Shown one piece after another: positions 16,551 to 27,550 of a DNA stretch of 64,000 nucleotides (position 1 is the stretch's first letter; every line of letters starts with the position of its first letter). The notes under the pieces are model-generated. The model saw nothing but the letters and a program-made list of their open reading frames with translations. It ran no database searches and was not told the origin of the DNA. This DNA is from Ottowia thiooxydans DSM 14619 (GTDB lineage Bacteria > Pseudomonadota > Gammaproteobacteria > Burkholderiales > Burkholderiaceae_C). The position numbers and the translations under genes were made by a program. Location: the NCBI RefSeq assembly GCF_000422885.1, contig NZ_AUGX01000008.1, forward strand, positions 372,001 through 436,000, given 5' to 3'.

Positions 16551-16862
16551 CTATATTTCCAAGAATACCCGCCCTCCATTGATCTTGACCGGATAGGTCT
16601 TGATCGGCGCGATGCAAGGGGGCTCGGTCGGTTGGCCACTCCTGATATCGAAGCGGCCTTGATGGTGGGGGCACTCGACCTCGTGTCCTTCCAGATAGCC
16701 ATCGCACAGGCGTGCGTTGCCATGAGAGCAGATGTTGTTCGTGGCAAACACTTCCCCGCTCTCTGTCTTGTAGACGGCGATGTCCCGGCCTTGCGGCGTG
16801 ACGGCGATGGCCGAGCCTTCGAATATCTCGTCTTCAGCCGCTACATCGATCCATTGACTCAT
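16551..16862 (-). CDS. Rieske-type [2Fe-2S] ferredoxin
   Basis: This 103-residue protein is a soluble Rieske ferredoxin of the aromatic-ring dioxygenase class. The cluster ligands are Cys45 and His47 (CSHGNARL) and Cys64 and His67 (CPHHQGRFD). Such proteins carry electrons from a flavin reductase to an oxygenase. No oxygenase subunits are adjacent, so its partner is elsewhere; the ferredoxin-reductase at 7719-8786 is one possible donor. It converges on the small protein gene and diverges from the TPR-methyltransferase gene. Confidence 0.9.
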   Translation of the reverse strand: MSQWIDVAAEDEIFEGSAIAVTPQGRDIAVYKTESGEVFATNNICSHGNARLCDGYLEGHEVECPHHQGRFDIRSGQPTEPPCIAPIKTYPVKINGGRVFLEI

Positions 16863-17050
16863 GGTGGGATTTTTCTTTCTTAAGTGGGCTTGTTACCCCA
16901 ACTGACATTCTGACTCAACGGGTAAATCGAGCATCCATTCAGGCGGTGTGTGATGCACGATAATTGGGGTTTTAGCGGTCAGCGCCTTGGCTTGGCCGTT
17001 TCCGACCTTTCCCGCTGATTTCTACTGACCTTCACAGCCCTCAGGCGCTC

Positions 17051-19563
<2,513 letters not shown>

Positions 19564-19572
19564 ACGCACCCC

Positions 19573-19603
19573 ACCTGCGTGGAAATAGCCACGCAGGTTT
19601 TTT
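19573..19603 (+). terminator. Intrinsic terminator after tgt
   Basis: Perfect 10-base stem ACCTGCGTGG / CCACGCAGGT with a 6-base AAATAG loop, followed by a run of Ts. It lies 10 bases past the tgt stop and faces the convergent cyclase gene. One of the clearest terminators in the window. Confidence 0.93.
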
Positions 19604-19612
19604 CAGGGCACG

Positions 19613-20413
19613 CTACAAGCCGAAGATAGCCACTGCGCGCGTCCACCCCGCGGATGCAGCCTTCACCTTGACCGGAAAGCAGCTCACGGTGAAGCCATGG
19701 GCCGGCAGGGCTTCCAGGTTGTGCAGCTTTTCCAAATGACAGTAACCTATATCTCGGCCAGCCTTATGGCCCTCCCAGATCAAGGATTTGTCGCCCGTCT
19801 CAGCTACCTTTTTCTGCGTGTAGACGAACGGTGCATCCCAGCTCCAAGCGTCAGTTCCCGTCAGCCGCACACCTCGTTCGAGCAGGTATAGCGTGGCTTC
19901 CCGGCCCATGCCGCAGCCGGAATCCACGTATTCGTCTTTCCCGTAAAGCCCCCCTGCCCTGGTGTTGACCACTACGATATCGAACGGCTGCAGACTGTGC
20001 CCGATGCGATCGAGTTCAGCGGCTACGTCAGCGGCGGTGACCACATAGCCATTTTCGAAGTGCCGGAAATCCAGCTTCACGCCAGGGCGCAAGCACCAAT
20101 CGAGTGGGACTTCGTCAATCGTCATCGACCGCTCGGGACGACCCGAGGCATGGTTCATCGTCGGGTGGAAATGGTAGGGCGCATCCAGGTGCGTGCCGTT
20201 GTGCGTGGTGAGCTGTACTTTCTCCAGCGCCCACCCTGCGGCATCCGGCAGATCCTCGGCCTCGAGCCCTGGAAAAAAACTCTGAATGCGCGGTACGGTC
20301 TCGTCATGCCCCAAGTACTCGATTTTGGGGCGCGCAATATCGGGGTCTGAGCGCACGCCGTTTTCGAGCGGCATGGAGATATCCACGAAGCGAAGCTGCG
20401 AAGCATCCAACAT
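19613..20413 (-). CDS. Cyclase family protein (kynurenine formamidase-like)
   Basis: This 266-residue metal-dependent hydrolase carries the family motif HNGTHLDAPYHF at residues 71-82, with the histidines and aspartate that bind the metal. DISMPLENGVRSDPD starts the fold, and GTDAWSWDAPF and GYCHLEKL follow in the second half. Enzymes of this family open amide or ester bonds, for example N-formylkynurenine or cyclic imides. Its start overlaps the stop of the TctC gene by one base. That pairing suggests a periplasmic binding protein and hydrolase for the same organic acid or amide. It is related to the truncated gene at 1-338. Confidence 0.88.
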   Translation of the reverse strand: MLDASQLRFVDISMPLENGVRSDPDIARPKIEYLGHDETVPRIQSFFPGLEAEDLPDAAGWALEKVQLTTHNGTHLDAPYHFHPTMNHASGRPERSMTIDEVPLDWCLRPGVKLDFRHFENGYVVTAADVAAELDRIGHSLQPFDIVVVNTRAGGLYGKDEYVDSGCGMGREATLYLLERGVRLTGTDAWSWDAPFVYTQKKVAETGDKSLIWEGHKAGRDIGYCHLEKLHNLEALPAHGFTVSCFPVKVKAASAGWTRAVAIFGL

Positions 20414-21366
20414 CAGTTTTTCTCCAAACCGATGGAAGGAATGAGCTCGGCGTTCTCGCGATAAACTTTCTCCAGACGTGCCTTGAACGCAGCTCCCGGC
20501 AGATAAGCCGTGGCCTGCTGCAGCGTTTGCGCCGTCTTGCGGAAGTCTTCCGATTCAGTGACTTTCTGGCAGATGCCTTGCAGTTGATCAACCAACGCCT
20601 TCGAAGTACCTACCGGCACATACACGCCGTTGAGACCAGGCACAACGGATGGATAGCCCAGTTGCGTGAGGGTGGGTGCTTCAGGCGCACCGGGGTGCGC
20701 TTTGTCTGACATCACGGCGAGCACGCGAAGGCCCCGGCCACTGATCGACGACATGGCGGGCGCCGCAAAGTCCAACTGGCCTCCGATCAACTGAGGCATC
20801 AACGCCCCATCTCCGCGATAAGGAATGGGGTTGAATTTGACACCCAGGGTTTTTTCAATCGATGCCACCGACAGGTGTGGAACCGAGCCGGTGCCCGCGT
20901 GGCCATATGAAAGCTTGCCAGGCGCTGCCTTGGCCCGCTCGACGAGATCCTTCATGGAACGAATGGGTGAATCTTGCGTGACAACGATGGCAAACACGTT
21001 CTCGAATACCTGGCACACCGGTTCGATCTTGTCGAGCTTGAACGGTATGGTCTTGCTGACGAAGGGCGTAATGACCAGCGGCGAGGCCGGTGAAAAGACG
21101 AGGGTATGGCCATCAGGCGTCGCGTTGGCAAGCGCGGCGAAACCCAGCATGCCTGCAGCGCCATCCTTGTTGACCACCACCCATTGACCGCCCGCCAATT
21201 GAGCAGCGCCACGCGCAAAGGCTCGGCCCATGGCGTCTACGCCACCGCCGGCGGCATAAGGCAAGATGATCTCAACGTTGCGCGAAGGATATTTATCCTG
21301 CGCCCAAGCGGGCGCAGCGAGCGCGCAGACGAAACTCAACAGACTGATCCACAGGAAACGATGCAT
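20413..21366 (-). CDS. Bug-type (TctC) periplasmic binding protein
   Basis: This 317-residue protein has a signal peptide ending in PAWAQ and the TctC/Bug fold: YPSRNVEIILPYAAGGGVDA, then VVNKDGAAGMLG and PYRGDGALMPQLIGGQLDFA. Bug proteins bind small carboxylates in the periplasm; Burkholderiales carry many without a cognate transporter nearby, and none is seen here. It is co-transcribed with the cyclase-family gene downstream, so the two may handle one substrate. The ligand is not predictable from sequence. Confidence 0.9.
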   Translation of the reverse strand: MHRFLWISLLSFVCALAAPAWAQDKYPSRNVEIILPYAAGGGVDAMGRAFARGAAQLAGGQWVVVNKDGAAGMLGFAALANATPDGHTLVFSPASPLVITPFVSKTIPFKLDKIEPVCQVFENVFAIVVTQDSPIRSMKDLVERAKAAPGKLSYGHAGTGSVPHLSVASIEKTLGVKFNPIPYRGDGALMPQLIGGQLDFAAPAMSSISGRGLRVLAVMSDKAHPGAPEAPTLTQLGYPSVVPGLNGVYVPVGTSKALVDQLQGICQKVTESEDFRKTAQTLQQATAYLPGAAFKARLEKVYRENAELIPSIGLEKN

Positions 21367-21440
21367 GGGACTCTCCTCATTTTAGGTATTGACCATGCCA
21401 TCGTAGCACCGCCTTTTCGGCCGCTTGAGCCAAAGCGTTT

Positions 21441-23375
21441 CTACTTATCGGAGGACGCTACCAAGGCATTCACCCTGTTGTGCAAACCCTCTGGTGAAAC
21501 CTGCTCTGCAGCCACCGCTTCACCCACATTCAGGCCCACCCGGTTAAAAAATCCGCGGCGGAAGGGCCGGGTCATGGCGCCGTTTTTCTCGATACGGCTG
21601 AAGAATGAACCCCATAGGTTCGTGAGCGCCATGGGTATCACAGGCACCTGCTGACCATCAGCCTCGGCCCGCTCCATGATTTTCATGATTCCGCCCTTGA
21701 AGGGCTGCAGCTGACCATCGCGCGTGATGCCGCCTTCGGGAAACAAACCTAGCAACTCGCCCTCACTCAGCACCCGGGCCGCCTCGTCAAAGGCACGCTG
21801 GTAGGCTGCCGGGTCTTCCTCCCTGGGCGCGATGGGAATGCATTTGGCAAGGCGAAAGAGCCAACCCAATACGGGCACTCTGAAGATGCGGTGATCCATC
21901 AGAAAGCGGATGGGACGCGGGCTGACGGCCATCAGCAGCACGGCATCAATGAAACTCACATGGTTGGCCACCAGCACTGCGGGCCCTTCCACCGGAATAC
22001 GTTCGCCGCCCTTGACCTGGAGGCGATAAACGAAATGCGAAGCTCCCCAGGCCACAAAGCGCAGCAGGTATTCCGGCACCAGCAGAAAAATATAGAGCGC
22101 TACGACAGCATTGGCCAGGCCCAGGATCAGAAATATCTGCGAGATGCTGAACCCGGCACCAAGCAAGGCGCCCGCCAACAATGCACTGGCAATCATGAAC
22201 AGCGCGTTCAGGATGTTGTTGGCGGCAATGATGCGGGCACGATGCGTGGGTGCGCTGCGCAACTGGATCAATGCGTACATAGGCACGCTGTAGAGACCCG
22301 CAAAGAGGCTGAGCAGCATCAGATCAGCCATCACACGCCAATGTGACGGCTGGGCCAGGAAACTGCCCAGCGTGTGCCCGGAAGAAGCAGGCAAGCCCTG
22401 CAAGGCAAAGTACAGATCGACGGTGAAGACTGTCATGCCCAAGGCACCCAGGGGCACCAATCCGATTTCGACATGCCGGTGCGACAAGCGCTCGCAGAGC
22501 AGAGACCCCACGCCTATGCCCACGGAAAACAAGACCAGCAGCAAGGAGGCGACCTGTTCGTTGCCATGCAAGACGTCCTTGGCGAAGGCCGGAAAGTTAC
22601 CCAGAAAAACAGCACCGAAGAACCACATCCATGAGATACCCAGCATGGATCGGAACACCACCGTGTTGCTGCGAGCCAGCTTCAGGTTGCGCCAGGTTTC
22701 AGTGACGGGGTTCCAATTGATGGCCAGGCCAGGGTCCGTGGCAGGCGCGCTCGGAATGAACTGCGCGGTCACGCGGCCAGCCACTGCCAGCACAAGGCAA
22801 CTCACGGCCACGGCACCATGGCCAATGGAAGGAATGGACATCAGCAAACCGCCCACCACGTTTCCGAGCAGAATGGCCACGAAGGTGCCCATCTCCAGCA
22901 TGCCGTTGCCACCGGTCAATTCACGCTCGTTGAGTGTTTGGGGCAGATAGGCAAACTTCACCGGCCCAAAAAGCGTGGAGTGCAATCCCATCAGGAACAC
23001 ACAGAGCAGCAGCACCGCCACGTTGGACACCATGAAAGCCCAAGCGGCGATCCCCATGATGGCGATCTCCAGGTTCTTGACCAGGCGGATCATGGCTGTT
23101 TTCTCGAACTTGTCGGCGAGTTGGCCGCTGGTGGCCGAGAACAGCAAGAAAGGCAGAATGAACAATGCCCCGATCACCATGCCCGCCATAGCGGGCGGCA
23201 GCCAGCCTACGCTGAGTTGGTAAGTGACCAATACCGTGAAGGCGAACTTGAACAGGTTGTCGTTGGCGGCTCCGGCGAACTGGGTCCAGAAGAAAGGCGC
23301 GAAGCGACGCTGCCCCAGCAACGCGAATTGGTTCGGCGCCTTCGCGCCGGGCGTGGGATCTAAAGCCATGTTCAT
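21441..23375 (-). CDS. LplT-like MFS transporter fused to PlsC acyltransferase
   Basis: This 644-residue protein has an MFS transporter of about 12 helices in residues 1-425 and an acyltransferase in 440-640. The acyltransferase motifs are NHVSFID (the HxxxxD catalytic pair), FPEGGITRDGQ and VIPMAL. The transporter half resembles LplT, which flips lysophospholipids inward, so one chain could import and reacylate lysophospholipids. It lacks the AMP-ligase domain that E. coli Aas uses to activate fatty acids, so an acyl-CoA or acyl-ACP donor is likely. It overlaps the CREST-like gene upstream by four bases. Confidence 0.9.
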   Translation of the reverse strand: MNMALDPTPGAKAPNQFALLGQRRFAPFFWTQFAGAANDNLFKFAFTVLVTYQLSVGWLPPAMAGMVIGALFILPFLLFSATSGQLADKFEKTAMIRLVKNLEIAIMGIAAWAFMVSNVAVLLLCVFLMGLHSTLFGPVKFAYLPQTLNERELTGGNGMLEMGTFVAILLGNVVGGLLMSIPSIGHGAVAVSCLVLAVAGRVTAQFIPSAPATDPGLAINWNPVTETWRNLKLARSNTVVFRSMLGISWMWFFGAVFLGNFPAFAKDVLHGNEQVASLLLVLFSVGIGVGSLLCERLSHRHVEIGLVPLGALGMTVFTVDLYFALQGLPASSGHTLGSFLAQPSHWRVMADLMLLSLFAGLYSVPMYALIQLRSAPTHRARIIAANNILNALFMIASALLAGALLGAGFSISQIFLILGLANAVVALYIFLLVPEYLLRFVAWGASHFVYRLQVKGGERIPVEGPAVLVANHVSFIDAVLLMAVSPRPIRFLMDHRIFRVPVLGWLFRLAKCIPIAPREEDPAAYQRAFDEAARVLSEGELLGLFPEGGITRDGQLQPFKGGIMKIMERAEADGQQVPVIPMALTNLWGSFFSRIEKNGAMTRPFRRGFFNRVGLNVGEAVAAEQVSPEGLHNRVNALVASSDK

Positions 23376-24136
23376 GCACCCTGCTTGCTAAATTTGGATT
23401 TTTCAACTGCCGCTGGTTTTCTTGGACCTAGGCGTTGAAAAGAGGACGCTACTGGCCACAACGCCAAGGCGGCGACCAGATGCTTGGCGCTGTGGCCTGA
23501 GATCAAGCCCTGCGTGAGCGCCAGCACGGGCTCATCAGCAAGCTCAAGGATTTTAGCCAGTGCGTAGAAGAACAAAACGGGCCACAAGGGGATGCGCACG
23601 GCGCCTGCGCGCGCCGGGCGCACCGCCAGCACCAGCAAGAGCACAAGTCCCGCCCCTTGCAGCACGGCCCAAGGGGTCATATTGGCGGTGGACAGATCCC
23701 ACCACGCCGCCAGCGGAGCCAACACCCCCACCGCGCAAGCCATCATCCACCCAGCTCGATCGCTCACGCGGTTGGCCGACGCCAGCCCCAGCACGCCCGC
23801 AAAAGCCAACGCCATGCCCAGGCGGTCCAAGGCCAGGCCACTGGCGTCTGGCTGCAAGTGATAGATCGACGAGCAGAGCATGGTCGTCACCAGACCCAGG
23901 CCGGTCAGGGTCGCCAGCGCCGAATGGACAGAAGACACCTGGCCGCGCGATTGTCTGGCAGCGCGAAGCAGGAAAAAACCCATCAGCGCAAACGGTAGAT
24001 TGGTGAGCACATCCATGGCGTAGGGAAGACCCAGCCAGTCTCGCTGATCAGCGAACGCATGGTAGGTGTGCGGCAAACCAACCACTGGCGAACACACCGC
24101 AACCAGCAAGCCCAGCAGGACGAACGCGGCCAGCAT
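23372..24136 (-). CDS. Multi-pass membrane protein, CREST/ceramidase-like
   Basis: A hydrophobic protein of about 254 residues with seven or so membrane segments. Three spaced motifs fit the CREST superfamily of membrane hydrolases (alkaline ceramidases and PAQR receptors): SSIYHLQPD, an Asp in LDRLGM, and a C-terminal HSAKH. These would form a zinc site in the membrane. I start it at 24136, just before the first helix; the frame is open to 24295, but the extra stretch looks non-coding. The four-base overlap with the lysophospholipid transporter-acyltransferase gene suggests a lipid substrate. Family placement is by motif only. Confidence 0.65.
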   Translation of the reverse strand: MLAAFVLLGLLVAVCSPVVGLPHTYHAFADQRDWLGLPYAMDVLTNLPFALMGFFLLRAARQSRGQVSSVHSALATLTGLGLVTTMLCSSIYHLQPDASGLALDRLGMALAFAGVLGLASANRVSDRAGWMMACAVGVLAPLAAWWDLSTANMTPWAVLQGAGLVLLLVLAVRPARAGAVRIPLWPVLFFYALAKILELADEPVLALTQGLISGHSAKHLVAALALWPVASSFQRLGPRKPAAVEKSKFSKQGA

Positions 24137-24319
24137 GAACTCGGTAACGGAAGGCGATCCGGAGGCGCTTTGCCGGGCATTGGATACCCAGCGAGAAAAG
24201 ATGGCGGTCAATCTGAGGGAGGGCACATAAGCTCCTATTGGCAAAGAATGCGCGGAATTTATCCATGGCAAGGCTGACAGCAGCCGAATTTGCAACTTTT
24301 ACCCATTAGGTTACGCTCT

Positions 24320-24342
24320 GAGTATCTTATTTTGATACTTAA
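24320..24342. promoter_or_regulatory. Inverted repeat in the promoter of the XRE regulator
   Basis: AGTATC and GATACT flank a 7-base TTATTTT spacer at 24321-24339, five to ten bases before the regulator start. AT-rich and symmetrical, it is placed to block initiation at 24347 and perhaps the divergent membrane-protein gene. Binding by the adjacent regulator is inferred. Confidence 0.5.
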
Positions 24343-24346
24343 CTCC

Positions 24347-25078
24347 ATGAGCACCACGGCAGACCTGATTTCCGCCCTCAAAAAGGAGCTGAAATCCGCG
24401 CAGATGACCTATGCAGATCTAGCCCAGACATTGGGCATGGCTGAATCCAGCGTCAAGCGGATGCTGGCCAAGGGCGATATGCCGCTTTCGCGCATCGACG
24501 CCATCTGCCGTGCACTCAAACTCGACTTTGCCGAGCTGGCCCGGCGCGTGGCAGACGAGCAGCCGCTGCTCCGAGAACTAACTGCTGAGCAGGAACGGAC
24601 CGTGGTGCAAGACGAAAAACTGCTGCTGGTCGCTATCAATGTGTTGAGCCAATGGACGCTGGAGCAGATCGTGGCGAGCTATCGAGTGACAAACGCCGAA
24701 GTCATCAAATGCCTGGCGCAGCTGGATCGAATTGGCATCATCGAGCTCAAGCCCCTGAACCGCTACCGCCTCAAAGTGGCCAAGACCTTCCGGTGGCGAC
24801 CGCACGGCCCCGTGATGGACTACTTTCGGGAACACGTCGTGCTGGACTACTTCAGTGGCGGCTTCGACGGCCCTGCCGAAGGGCTACAGCTGGTACACGG
24901 CAGCATAGGCCGCGCGCTAGCGCCTTCGTTTCTGGAGCGTTTGCAGCGTGTTGCGCAGGATTTCGCCCAGCAACACCAGACGGATCAGAAACTGAAAGTG
25001 AGCGACCGCAAGGGCTATACCTTGCTGCTTTGCATGCGGGAATGGGAGTTTGCGGCGTTCGAGCGCCTGCGGCGCTAA
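24347..25078 (+). CDS. XRE-family helix-turn-helix regulator with C-terminal domain
   Basis: This 243-residue protein opens with an XRE helix-turn-helix (residues 5-68: MTYADLAQTLGMAESSVKRM, then GDMPLSRIDAICRALKL). Residues 80-150 resemble a second winged helix (VTNAEVIKCLAQLDRIGIIE). The C-terminal 90 residues have no motif I know. I chose the ATG at 24347 over one at 24290 because it starts the HTH and lies after the inverted repeat. Likely a local repressor; its regulon is unknown. Confidence 0.83.
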   Translation: MSTTADLISALKKELKSAQMTYADLAQTLGMAESSVKRMLAKGDMPLSRIDAICRALKLDFAELARRVADEQPLLRELTAEQERTVVQDEKLLLVAINVLSQWTLEQIVASYRVTNAEVIKCLAQLDRIGIIELKPLNRYRLKVAKTFRWRPHGPVMDYFREHVVLDYFSGGFDGPAEGLQLVHGSIGRALAPSFLERLQRVAQDFAQQHQTDQKLKVSDRKGYTLLLCMREWEFAAFERLRR

Positions 25079-25083
25079 AAAGC

Positions 25084-26046
25084 TTAGCTTACGAGGGCGG
25101 AGGCAACCGAAAGCCGGCTTTCGGCCTCGTCCCCGATGCGCCGCACGATATCGCCAGCCGGCTCCACAGACTGGATCAAATCAACGCCTTCACCCGCCCA
25201 CACCATGGCGGTATCAAAGTCCCCGCTCTGCTGGGCCTGCTTGAAGGCCAGTGATTGCGCGGCTAAGGCGTCAACCAGGCCTGGCTCGTTTCCGTGCCAG
25301 CGGGCCATGAACTGATTGCGCAGCGCCCGCCCGGTATGAGGCTCCGGCCAGGATAGGCCACGCACAATGTCGAACACAGTGGTGCGCGCGGTCTGATCGC
25401 CAGTCGAGCGAACGATGCGCTCTTTTGCGAGGGGTGATCCCAAGGCTTCGTCGCTGGCGACAAAGCGCGTACCTATCAACACCCCCTGCGCTCCCAGCAT
25501 CAAGGCTGCCGCCAAGCCCCGGCCATCCGCAATACCGCCTGCTGCCAGCACGGGTACAGGCGCCACAGCATCCACCACAGCGGGCACTAACGCCAGCGTC
25601 GAGCGCTGGCTCCCGTGGCCGCCAGCTTCAGTTCCCTGGGCGATGATGAGATCAGCCCCGGCCTCACGCGCCAGCAGCGCGCCCGCCAGATCCTGCACCT
25701 GACAGATGAGCTTGCAACCGGCTGCCTTGATCATCTCGCCATAGGGACGCGGATCACCAAAAGAGAGCATGACCGCATGCGGCTCTTGCGCCAGGATTTG
25801 CCGGATGATTTCGGGCCCCACCGCCCAGGTGATCACGCCGGCACCCCATGGGGCGGAAGTGGTCTGCCTGACGAGTGCCAACTCCGTGCGCAACCAATCG
25901 GGATCCCCGTAGCCACCACCCACCAAGCCCAGGCCACCTGCGTTGGAAACCGCAGCGGCCAGCGCGCCTCCTGTCACGCCACCCATGGGCGCCAGCACGA
26001 TGGGGTAGCGCAAGTCGAAAAGGCGGGTCAGGGCTGTCTTGATCAT
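25084..26046 (-). CDS. Nitronate monooxygenase / FMN-dependent NPD-type protein
   Basis: This 320-residue TIM-barrel flavoenzyme belongs to the 2-nitropropane dioxygenase family, which oxidises toxic nitronates such as propionate-3-nitronate using FMN and oxygen. Visible motifs are PIVLAPMGGVTGGALAAAVS at the start, GGLGLVGGGYG, the flavin phosphate region AQGTEAGGHG, and VPVLAAGGIADGRGLAAAL. It converges with the XRE regulator, leaving five bases between stops. Some members are enoyl reductase-like, so the nitronate activity is a family-level assignment. Confidence 0.88.
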   Translation of the reverse strand: MIKTALTRLFDLRYPIVLAPMGGVTGGALAAAVSNAGGLGLVGGGYGDPDWLRTELALVRQTTSAPWGAGVITWAVGPEIIRQILAQEPHAVMLSFGDPRPYGEMIKAAGCKLICQVQDLAGALLAREAGADLIIAQGTEAGGHGSQRSTLALVPAVVDAVAPVPVLAAGGIADGRGLAAALMLGAQGVLIGTRFVASDEALGSPLAKERIVRSTGDQTARTTVFDIVRGLSWPEPHTGRALRNQFMARWHGNEPGLVDALAAQSLAFKQAQQSGDFDTAMVWAGEGVDLIQSVEPAGDIVRRIGDEAESRLSVASALVS

Positions 26047-26165
26047 TTTCTTCTCCGGGTGGACTCAACTCGAACGCCGGCACCACTCAGTCAAGTCTGG
26101 AATGTGAAAAAATCTACTCAGTGGAGCGCGCGTGCAGGTGCAGGTGCGGGCTAACGCTGACAGGG

Positions 26166-27428
26166 TCAATCCGGGCTGGCGAACACGGTCAGAACACCGG
26201 TATATCCATAGATATGGTGGCGCGCGATCTCACCGCCGGCAAAGAAACCCACCAGGGGCACATCGCCCAAAGCGCGGCGTACGATCTGGAGCTCTGCGCT
26301 CGGGCCTCCGAAGTGCGGACCGCCTCGACCGACACAGCTAACGTATACGGCGCCGGCGATGCGCCTGGCAGGATGTGGTGATGCGTCCTGATAAGACGCC
26401 GCCAGCGCTTGGGCGGTGGTCTGGGTTAGCTCCTCTGGTTCCAGCTCTTCGCGGATCTCTGCACATATGCGCACCAGATCAGCACGTGCGGCCTCTACGT
26501 TGCGTTGGCAGAAGGCAGCTCGTTGGCCCACAGTGGGCTTCTCTGCGATGGCCACCCCCTTCCGAGCCGGATCCAGGCCAATGATGTGGCGCACCACCAC
26601 TTCTGCGCCGAAGCTACCGGTGCGGCGAACCGCTTCTTCGCCAGGATTGGACAGCCCCACCAGCGTGCGGCGGACAGTCTCCAGAGCTTCGCGCGGTTGA
26701 TCAAGGTTAATCCCCAGATCACGCAAAAGTACATCCAGCGCAGGCTCACCATCCAGGGCCAGCAGCACATTGCCTTCGACCTCGGTGATGACGCGCTCAG
26801 GCGCGATCGGCTGGCAGCCCTGCGTCACGCGAGAGATGAGCGGCACGCCGGCACCAAATGCAACGCCTGACAACCCTCCGCTGAATACACCGCTGGCAGC
26901 CCCTTGCCCTCGGACATTGCCGTTGCCTCCCACAGCGAATTGCACCGCCTGCGTACGGCTTGAGGCGAGGCCACCGAACAAATAGCCGGTCTCTGTGGTG
27001 CCAGCAAATTCGGCAACCAATTCGGCAAGATCCGGCGTCTGTGCATCCGCATGCACAAGGGCTGTGAAGGGCTCGAAGCCCAGGTTGGCAGAAAGCGGTG
27101 CAACGCCGGAAAAAACCCGGTATTGATCACTGGGCAACTCGCACAGCATCACGCTGAGCGCTGGCTCATCCATGTATTCGGCGTTGTTGGCGGCCACGCC
27201 AACACCCACCGTGCCAGCCCAATCCGTGACCTCAGGCAACTCCGCACTGAGGTGATCGAGGATCTCGCTCGCGTAGGGGGCATAGGGATCGGTGATGTAG
27301 ATGAGGCCCAGCGATGGAACGCTGGCGTACTCGGGCAGCGCCATCAAGGCACGCAGTTGCGCCAGGACCAGACCCGCCGCCATTTGCCATTGCGGATGAG
27401 TGGCGTGCCCGTGAGGAAAAAGTTTCAT
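26166..27428 (-). CDS. FIST signal-transduction domain protein
   Basis: This 420-residue protein has a FIST-N domain (about 30-225) and a FIST-C domain (about 235-400). FIST proteins are proposed sensors of amino acids or other small ligands and are often found with chemotaxis or GGDEF partners; none is adjacent here. Key stretches are GTVGVGVAANNAEY, YLFGGLASSR, and near the end CVGRGGPHFGGPSAELQIVR with GFFAGGEIA. It has no signal peptide or membrane segment, so it is cytoplasmic. The ligand is unknown. Confidence 0.85.
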   Translation of the reverse strand: MKLFPHGHATHPQWQMAAGLVLAQLRALMALPEYASVPSLGLIYITDPYAPYASEILDHLSAELPEVTDWAGTVGVGVAANNAEYMDEPALSVMLCELPSDQYRVFSGVAPLSANLGFEPFTALVHADAQTPDLAELVAEFAGTTETGYLFGGLASSRTQAVQFAVGGNGNVRGQGAASGVFSGGLSGVAFGAGVPLISRVTQGCQPIAPERVITEVEGNVLLALDGEPALDVLLRDLGINLDQPREALETVRRTLVGLSNPGEEAVRRTGSFGAEVVVRHIIGLDPARKGVAIAEKPTVGQRAAFCQRNVEAARADLVRICAEIREELEPEELTQTTAQALAASYQDASPHPARRIAGAVYVSCVGRGGPHFGGPSAELQIVRRALGDVPLVGFFAGGEIARHHIYGYTGVLTVFASPD

Positions 27429-27502
27429 GTCAATTGGAAGCGGAACTCCGCCACACGGGTGGTGGGCGGAGGAAGAGAGGCGATGCCAACGGTAGAGAGA
27501 GA

Positions 27503-27541
27503 AGCTGGTCGCGCCCCTGAATACAGGGGTGCGACCAGCTT
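27503..27541. terminator. Hairpin between the FIST and phaM genes
   Basis: Arms AGCTGGTCGC and GCGACCAGCT, then CCCCTG and CAGGGG around an AATA loop, with one G-T mismatch, at 27503-27540. It lies just past the phaM stop on the minus strand and is symmetrical enough to act in both directions. The following tract is CT-rich rather than a clean T-run. Confidence 0.75.
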
Positions 27542-27550
27542 AGATTCGAT

